Origin: Megascapheus bottae
Taxonomy: Eukaryota > Chordata > Mammalia > Rodentia > Geomyidae
Direction of reading: 5' to 3'
Length of the DNA: 64,000 bases
Assembly: GCA_024803745.1 (NCBI GenBank)
Contig: JANJXV010000161.1
Coordinates: 1,500,001-1,564,000, forward strand
Below, in pieces: positions 57,782 to 64,000 of the stretch; position 1 is the stretch's first letter, and each line of letters starts with the position of its first letter. Under the pieces are notes generated by a model. The model did not search any database. It worked only from the letters and a program-made list of their open reading frames with translations, and was not told the origin of the DNA. The translations under genes were made by a program, and so were the position numbers.

Positions 57782-59010
57782 CTAGAAAAAAAGACACAAA
57801 CATACATGAGATACAAATATTCCTTACTGTAAAGGTAATGACTTTACTTTCCCATCCTAAGTGTTAGATATTTTAAAATATAAAAGTGGAAATTGATTTG
57901 TGAGAAATATATGATTTTCTCCCTAACATATTAAGAAAATGATATTTTACAATGACCAATAATGTTTTTCTGTGTTTTAGTTCTCTTTTTATATCACAGG
58001 AAATATTTATTGAAATTACCCATCTATGTATTGCTACAGTTTTAAGCTGAGTACTAACTATAGCATACCTGCAGCTGTTTTTTTTGAAATACTGTTTTGT
58101 TTATACATTGAGGAATAGCTGCCCTTCTTTTATTTTTGAGAAATAATCTAAATATTGTGCTGTTTTGCATCTTTTTAAAACTTTCTTCTCTTTTCTTTTC
58201 TTTTTTTTTGTAGTTCATATGCCTTGGCCCTGTCCCTGAACACTTCAGCAGAAGACTATAACCCCTATCCTTGAGCTACAGCCCCACATACTCTTTTCTA
58301 GAGTTAACTACAAATAAGAGTCTCAGGTCCTGAGTAGCAGATAGGATTACCTTACCCAGTTTCAATGCTGTTAGCTTATTAACCATTAAGTGAGGAACAC
58401 GAATTTTTTCTAGATTCAGCGGCCACAAGTTTGGTGTATATGTCTGTTTGCCTTTGATCCAAGCAAGAACGATTCTTGAGAGTAAGGACTTACACCTATA
58501 TCCCTTCAGTTACAACTTCTCACTAAAGTCTCAATTTAGGTATTTGTGGGAATTTTGAAATTTGTTTCTTTCCATTTGAAGTCTTATAAAAATTCCTTTT
58601 CTAACACTCCTGTCCCTCAGAACCATGGAAGACCAGAAAATCCCCAGCTCATTGTCTAGTTAATTTTCTTATGTTGATTGAAACTTTGTTGTTTTTCTTT
58701 TCCTTCCATTCCTGGGTTTAAACTTAAGACCTAACCACTGTCCTTGGGTTTTCTCAAGACTAGAACCCTACCAATGAAGTCATTACTTCTGGCTTTTTGT
58801 ATGTATCTGGTAATAAGGAATCAAACCTGTGTCTTTGTGCATGCTAGGCAAGCACTCTACCACTAGGCTCAATTTCTGGTGGAAAGATCTGGTTCTGAAT
58901 ACCAGTCTCTTCCTACCAGCAAAAAGATATTATCCTTATCAGAGAATAATGCCCTGACTTACTCCTTGTTTGCTCAATCATTTGTAGTCTTAGTTTTAAA
59001 GAAATGAAAG

Positions 59011-59011
<1 letters not shown>

Positions 59012-59069
<58 letters not shown>

Positions 59070-59101
59070 TTTCCTTCCTTCCCTCTTTCTTCCCTCTTTC
59101 T

Positions 59102-59169
<68 letters not shown>
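59012..59169. repeat. (TTTC)n microsatellite, block B
   Basis: Same tract as 7160-7301, about 16 bp longer, with the same central interruption. Confidence 0.95.
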
Positions 59170-59812
59170 GTTTTGTAGTCATGGGACTTGAATTCTAGAC
59201 CTGGCTGTTCTTCCTGAGCTCATCAGCTCAAGGCTACTGCCCTATGTCTTTAGCCTCAACCCTACTTCTCATTTTCTATTGGTTCATTGGAGAGAAGAGT
59301 CTAAGGTGTTTTTGTGATAGGTCAGTCTTTCAACCTTGATCCTCAGATCTCAGCCTCCTAAGTAGCTAGGATTACAGGCATGAGCCACGGGCTCATGGCT
59401 TTCTCATTTTATTTTGTTTCACAGTGATTTCTACAGAGAAATCTAACTTTAACTCTACTGCCACATAGAATTCGTCATATCACCCTATGATTCTTGGTGC
59501 CGGGGGTTTGGGCTAGCATGCACAAAGACCTGGTTCAGTTCCTTGGTACTCCATACAAAGAAAAAGACAGAAGTGGTGCTATGACTCAAGAAGTAGAGAG
59601 CTAGCCTTGAGAAAACCCAAGGACCATGGTCAGTCCCTGAGACCAGGCATAGGATTGGGAAAAGAAAATGATTCTTGATTCATTCACAAAGAATTCCATA
59701 GGTTCCACACAGGATTTAGGGTAACTAAGAATATTATTGCTCAGTACATCACAACATGAACTTACCAATGGGGCTCAGGCTCCAACATCAATATGAAGAT
59801 GCATTCACTCAC

Positions 59813-59902
59813 CTGTGATATTCTTGTCAGAGGAATTTCCTATCCAGAGTTCTGCACAGTGCTCTAGCTTGTCAATTAATACAGGTTTGGGAACACAGGG
59901 AC
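59813..59902 (-). CDS. KRAB-B exon, block B
   Basis: Same 90-bp exon as 7945-8034 with acceptor 'tttacag' and donor 'gtgagt'. A substitution at its start (ggtccc against ggtgcc) changes an Ala codon to Pro. The frame is open and in phase with both neighbours. Confidence 0.72.
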
Positions 59903-60579
59903 CTGTAAATTAGAAACAGTAGAGAATTATTGCTTATGCTGTGTCATCATTGCTTTAAGTTCACAGACATCCTACTCACAAGTTATCTATTAAATCTTTT
60001 TTGTCATTTCGAACTGGCTCCATGGTTGACTTTTCCCCAGCTCTGGATTCATTTTGTATGGCATAAACTTAGCTGTCTTGCTCAAGGCTAGAAAAATACC
60101 AGTTTGAGTCCCAGCTCCACTTACATGCATAGGTCTTCATGCATGCTAGGCAAGCACTCAACCACAAAGTCAAACTCTTGACACTCCACTAACATTTTTG
60201 AGGGGTTACTTGGAGTTATAGAGTTTCATGGCAATTTTTATGCCATTGCTGGCTTCAAATTAGAATTCTTAGATTTCTTCCTCCTGAATATTTTAAGATT
60301 ACAGGCATGAAACATTGCACCTAGTGCCAGGTTTCCATTATAAACTCACTGTTTAGTGATTTGTAGATCCTATTTCCAATAATGATATATATTCTATTCT
60401 GGATGGTTTATCCACTTACAATTACTGTGTAAGTTTGGAATGTCGTCTCCATTAGAGGAAACATAATTTAGAACTGTTGTCAAAGTATCCTGAAGGTATC
60501 CTGAAGAATGAGTACAAAATTACCTTAGGTTTTCTTTAGAAAGTAATGATACTTCTCAGGGCCTGGAATCTTTCATTTA

Positions 60580-60819
<240 letters not shown>

Positions 60820-61997
60820 TTAGCACTGAGTTATAAACACACCATGTCTGGAATTTTATTCTTTTTTTGTTGGAATTGTATTCCTTTACTTAAATGTTTA
60901 GACTTACTATTGACCTGAAAAGCTTAGGGATGGTGCCTAGGCCCAGAGTTCAAGTCCCAAGACCCACAAAAAAATAACAAGGCAAGCCAGGTGTTGGTGG
61001 CTCACGCCTGTCATCCTAGCTACTCAGGAGACTGAGATCTGAGGACCATGGTTCAAAGCCAGCCTGGCACAAAATTCCATGAGACTCCTTTCCAATTACC
61101 CACCATAAAATGTTTAATGGCTTGTGGCATATCATGGTAGAGCAATTGTGGTATCAAAAAAATAAGTCAGGGGAGTAGATTTAGGTTATAAATGGAATTA
61201 TTCCATTGAAAAGGAACTACATTATATGATGACATATGCTGGTACTCTGAGAATATTGCAAAATCTTAGGGTATCAAGTAATAATACTGTGAAGTACACC
61301 AAGAATGTTAATATTCTATGCCTGGCATAATAATCACTTGGGGAAGAAACTTTTTTTTCTTTTTTTTTGGCTGGGGGATTTGTAAGGCTTGAACTCTGGG
61401 CCTGGGCACTGTTCCTGAGCTCTTCAACTCAAGGCTATCACCCTACCTATGAAGCCACAGTGCCATTTCCCATATTCTAGTGGTTAACTGTCGATGAGAG
61501 TCTCATAGACTTTCTAATGCCCAGGCTGGCTTTGAACCAAATCTTTAGATATCAGCCTGATATCTGAGTAGCTAGGATTACAGGTATAAGGCACTGCACC
61601 TGGCAAGAAATTTATTTCTTGCTGTTTTAAACTACAAATTTACTGTATGTTTTACTTTTTCAAAAAGACTGAGGATGACCTTTGCTCTGTATATAATGGG
61701 AAGAGGGGTAGGGAGCTGTGAGCAGAAGAACTGAGGGGCAATACGCAGGGTAGGACAATAGCCTTAACTAAAGAGCTCACGGCCCAAGGTCCAAGCCCCA
61801 TGACTTTCCCCACTACCCCACAAAAAAAGGGAAAATAATTGGAGATTGGAGAGGATTTTCTAAAAAGAATATATAGAAATAGTAGTTCAAAATGTAGAAA
61901 GAAGCTCAATATTAACAGTCATGAGAAAAATTAAAATTACAATGAAATCTTTACTTTAAGTATATTAATATACATATAGTTTTAAACAAAAAGATCC

Positions 61998-62033
61998 ACA
62001 TACACACACACAAACACACACACACACACGCAT
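61998..62033. repeat. (CA)n microsatellite, block B
   Basis: Counterpart of 10117-10155, a few dinucleotides shorter. Confidence 0.88.
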
Positions 62034-63310
62034 ACAAAAAAACAACTTTCAAAATCTAACTATTACTGGGAAGGTAGTGAGAAGAAGTAGAACTTTGGAA
62101 TAGTTCTGCAAGGAATATAAAACAATCAAAAATTGCGTGGAGAGTGCTAAAAAAGTACTAAATATAGAATTACATAGAAATATGGTCCAACACTTCTATT
62201 TCTAGATTTGTACCTAATGGAAGAGAAAGCAGAGACTAGAACAAATATGTGGAGAATCCATTCACAACTATTAATAATAATCCAAAGATAGAAATATGCA
62301 AAACAATGCATTGAAAAGGAAGAACATTTTACTATATTTTACAGATGAATCTTGATTACAGTAAACTAAAAATACAGCAGTCATAAAGGAAGAGCTAGGG
62401 TATGTTTTCCCTTCCAGAGCTTCCAAGGATCAACAAACCCTTAGAGCCAAAAAGCACGATGGTTCCAGAGAGTGGAGTAGAGAGGAACAGGAGCTGAATG
62501 TTTAATGATTATACATGGAAGATGAAAATTGCTCTAGATGGGTAGAATGAAGAGAGAACTGTACCCTAAACAATGGTTATGTAGCCACACAGGATGGGAC
62601 ACACCTATACTCCCTGATCTTGGGAAACTCAAGAAGGATTTCTAGCCAACCTGGATGCATGGAAAGATCTATCATAAAAACTAATGTGGAGGGGCTGGGA
62701 GTTTGGCATAGTTGTAGAGTGCTTGTATGAAGACGAAGTTTCAATTCCGCAGTACCATATACACAGAAAAAACCAGAAGTAGTGCTGTGGCTCAAGTAGA
62801 AGATCACTAGGCTTGAGGAAAGCTGAAGGACAGTGCTCAGACTGAGTTCCAGCCAAAGGGCTTGTTTAAAAAAAACCAGAAAGCTGAGCATGATGGGGTG
62901 GTGGCTCACTACTATAATCCTAGCTACTCAGGAGGCTGAGATCTGAGGATCAAGGTTTAAATCCGTCCTGGCACAAAAAGACCTGAGACACTTATCTCCA
63001 ATTTACTTTTAGAAAATGGGAAGTGGGGCTTGGCTCCAGAGTAAGGTGGTAGCCTGGAGCTGAAGAGCTCAGGGATAGTGCCCAGGCTGAGTTCAAGATC
63101 TATGAACCACAAAAAAAAATAATATGGAAAAATTTGGATTCTGTGAATTTTATCAGGCATATAAATGTCTTTTTTTGCTGTTGAAATAACAAATTGTTTC
63201 TAAACATTTTAAAAGTTTTTACCTAGAAATGTACACTACAAATGGAAATAACAAACACAAAATATGCAAAAGATACAAATTATCACAATATGGGTATCCT
63301 GCTTCTGTAT

Positions 63311-63557
63311 CTTTTCACTGACTCCTGTTCAAATGAGTCACATACTCTGAATAATTTTCCCAGTCGATATATGCCACACGTATTGGCTTGTACTGAACTT
63401 CTTGGGAAATCAAAAGCAAATACTAAGCAAATGTGTGTTAGATTTTGCCAACAGTGATATTTCAAATATAAATCCCTACTCATTGCATTATTTAATATCA
63501 ATGCCGGAATCCAACTTACACTGTCAGAATCTTCAATCTTTTGAGAACCTTCAAATT
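63311..63557. other. Sequence kept in block B, deleted from block A
   Basis: About 250 bases with no recognised repeat or exon, lying between the block homology and the L1 endonuclease fragment. In block A the same two flanks are nearly joined at about 11437-11445. Confidence 0.7.
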
Positions 63558-63757
63558 GGTGTGTAAATATTTAGGATCGTTATGTCTTCCGGGAGGAAAG
63601 ATCCCTTCAGTAGTATGTAGTAACCTTCTTTGTCTTTTCTTACTAATTTTAGTTTGAAATCTATTCTATCTGATATGAGGATGGCAACTCCAGGCTGTTT
63701 ATGGGGGCAGTTAGTTTGATAGAATTTATTCCAACCTCTCACTTTCAAAAGATGATG
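63558..63757 (-). mobile_element. L1 ORF2 endonuclease-region fragment (block B edge)
   Basis: The minus strand reads '[20 protein letters not shown]', 'PGVAILISDRIDFKLKLVRK' and 'GSFLPEDITILNIYTP'. It is the longer form of the fragment at 11437-11556 and shares SDRIDF with it. On its right it is joined to a different part of ORF2. Confidence 0.88.
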
Positions 63758-64000
63758 GTTTTGATCCATTTGGAGTTAATTCTAGTGCAAGGGGACAAAG
63801 AAGGATCCAACTTTAGTTTTCTGCAGGTGTTTAACCAGTTCTGCCAGCACAACTTGTTGAAGAGGCTATCTTTCTTCCATTCTATTTTTTTGGCTCCCTG
63901 GTCAAAGATTAGGTGGCCATAGGTCTGTGGTTTAATATCTGGGTCCGCAGTTCTACTCCAATGGACTTCAGGCCTGTTCTTGTGCCAGTACAAAGCTGTT
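63758..64000 (-). mobile_element. L1 ORF2 C-terminal region, probable start of the next L1 array
   Basis: The minus strand reads '[20 protein letters not shown]', '[20 protein letters not shown]' and '[20 protein letters not shown]', matching L1 #1 at 11804-12045. It occupies the position that the 7.44-kb array has after block A. It reads PDIKPQ like L1 #4 and runs off the window. Confidence 0.88.

Overview
This is nuclear DNA from a mammal, most likely a rodent. It contains split KRAB and C2H2 zinc-finger exons with normal splice signals, mammalian LINE-1 (L1) elements, and dozens of SINEs. Two SINE types recur: an ID/tRNA-like element carrying 'gtggtagagtgcttgcctagc', and a composite element carrying 'cctgagtagctaggattacagg'. 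Their style resembles castorimorph rodents (kangaroo rats, pocket mice, beaver); that placement is inference. No bacterial or viral genes, CRISPR arrays or RNA genes were seen. No complete intact protein-coding gene was found. The coding matter is exons of decayed or partial genes plus dead L1s.

Large-scale layout: the window is about 1.2 units of a tandem segmental duplication with a period near 51.8 kb. Block A (1-11436) and block B (51828-63310) are near-identical, in the same order and orientation. Each holds the same minus-strand KRAB zinc-finger locus (KRAB-A exon, KRAB-B exon, zinc-finger exon), the same twin-primed L1 fragment, the same microsatellites and the same SINEs. Each block is followed by a short L1 endonuclease-region fragment joined to L1 ORF2. 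The second 52-kb unit therefore appears to run off the right edge into its own L1 array.

Nested inside the 52-kb unit (11437-35040) is a second tandem repeat with a period of about 7.44 kb. It has four minus-strand L1s (first 3'-truncated, two full-length at about 6.0 kb, last 5'-truncated), separated by three copies of a 1.4-kb non-L1 spacer. All complete L1 copies share the same ORF1 frameshift, ORF1 stop and ORF2 stop, so the array grew by DNA duplication, not by retrotransposition. Each spacer carries the candidate first exon of a RalGDS-like gene and is an inverted paralog of 46930-48283, which lacks the L1 and serves as the empty site.

35041-44490 is repeat-rich intergenic DNA (SINEs, L1 3' fragments, simple repeats). 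45485-47154 is a decayed RalGDS-family locus on the minus strand: first exon and two RasGEF_N-domain exons, with in-frame stops and no catalytic CDC25 domain. 49507-49765 is a decayed GAB-family PH domain on the minus strand. 50608-50760 is an unidentified but exon-like 51-codon segment.

The likely picture is a young, still-evolving duplicated zinc-finger region in which L1s supplied the homology for unequal exchange and host gene 5' exons were carried along as passengers.
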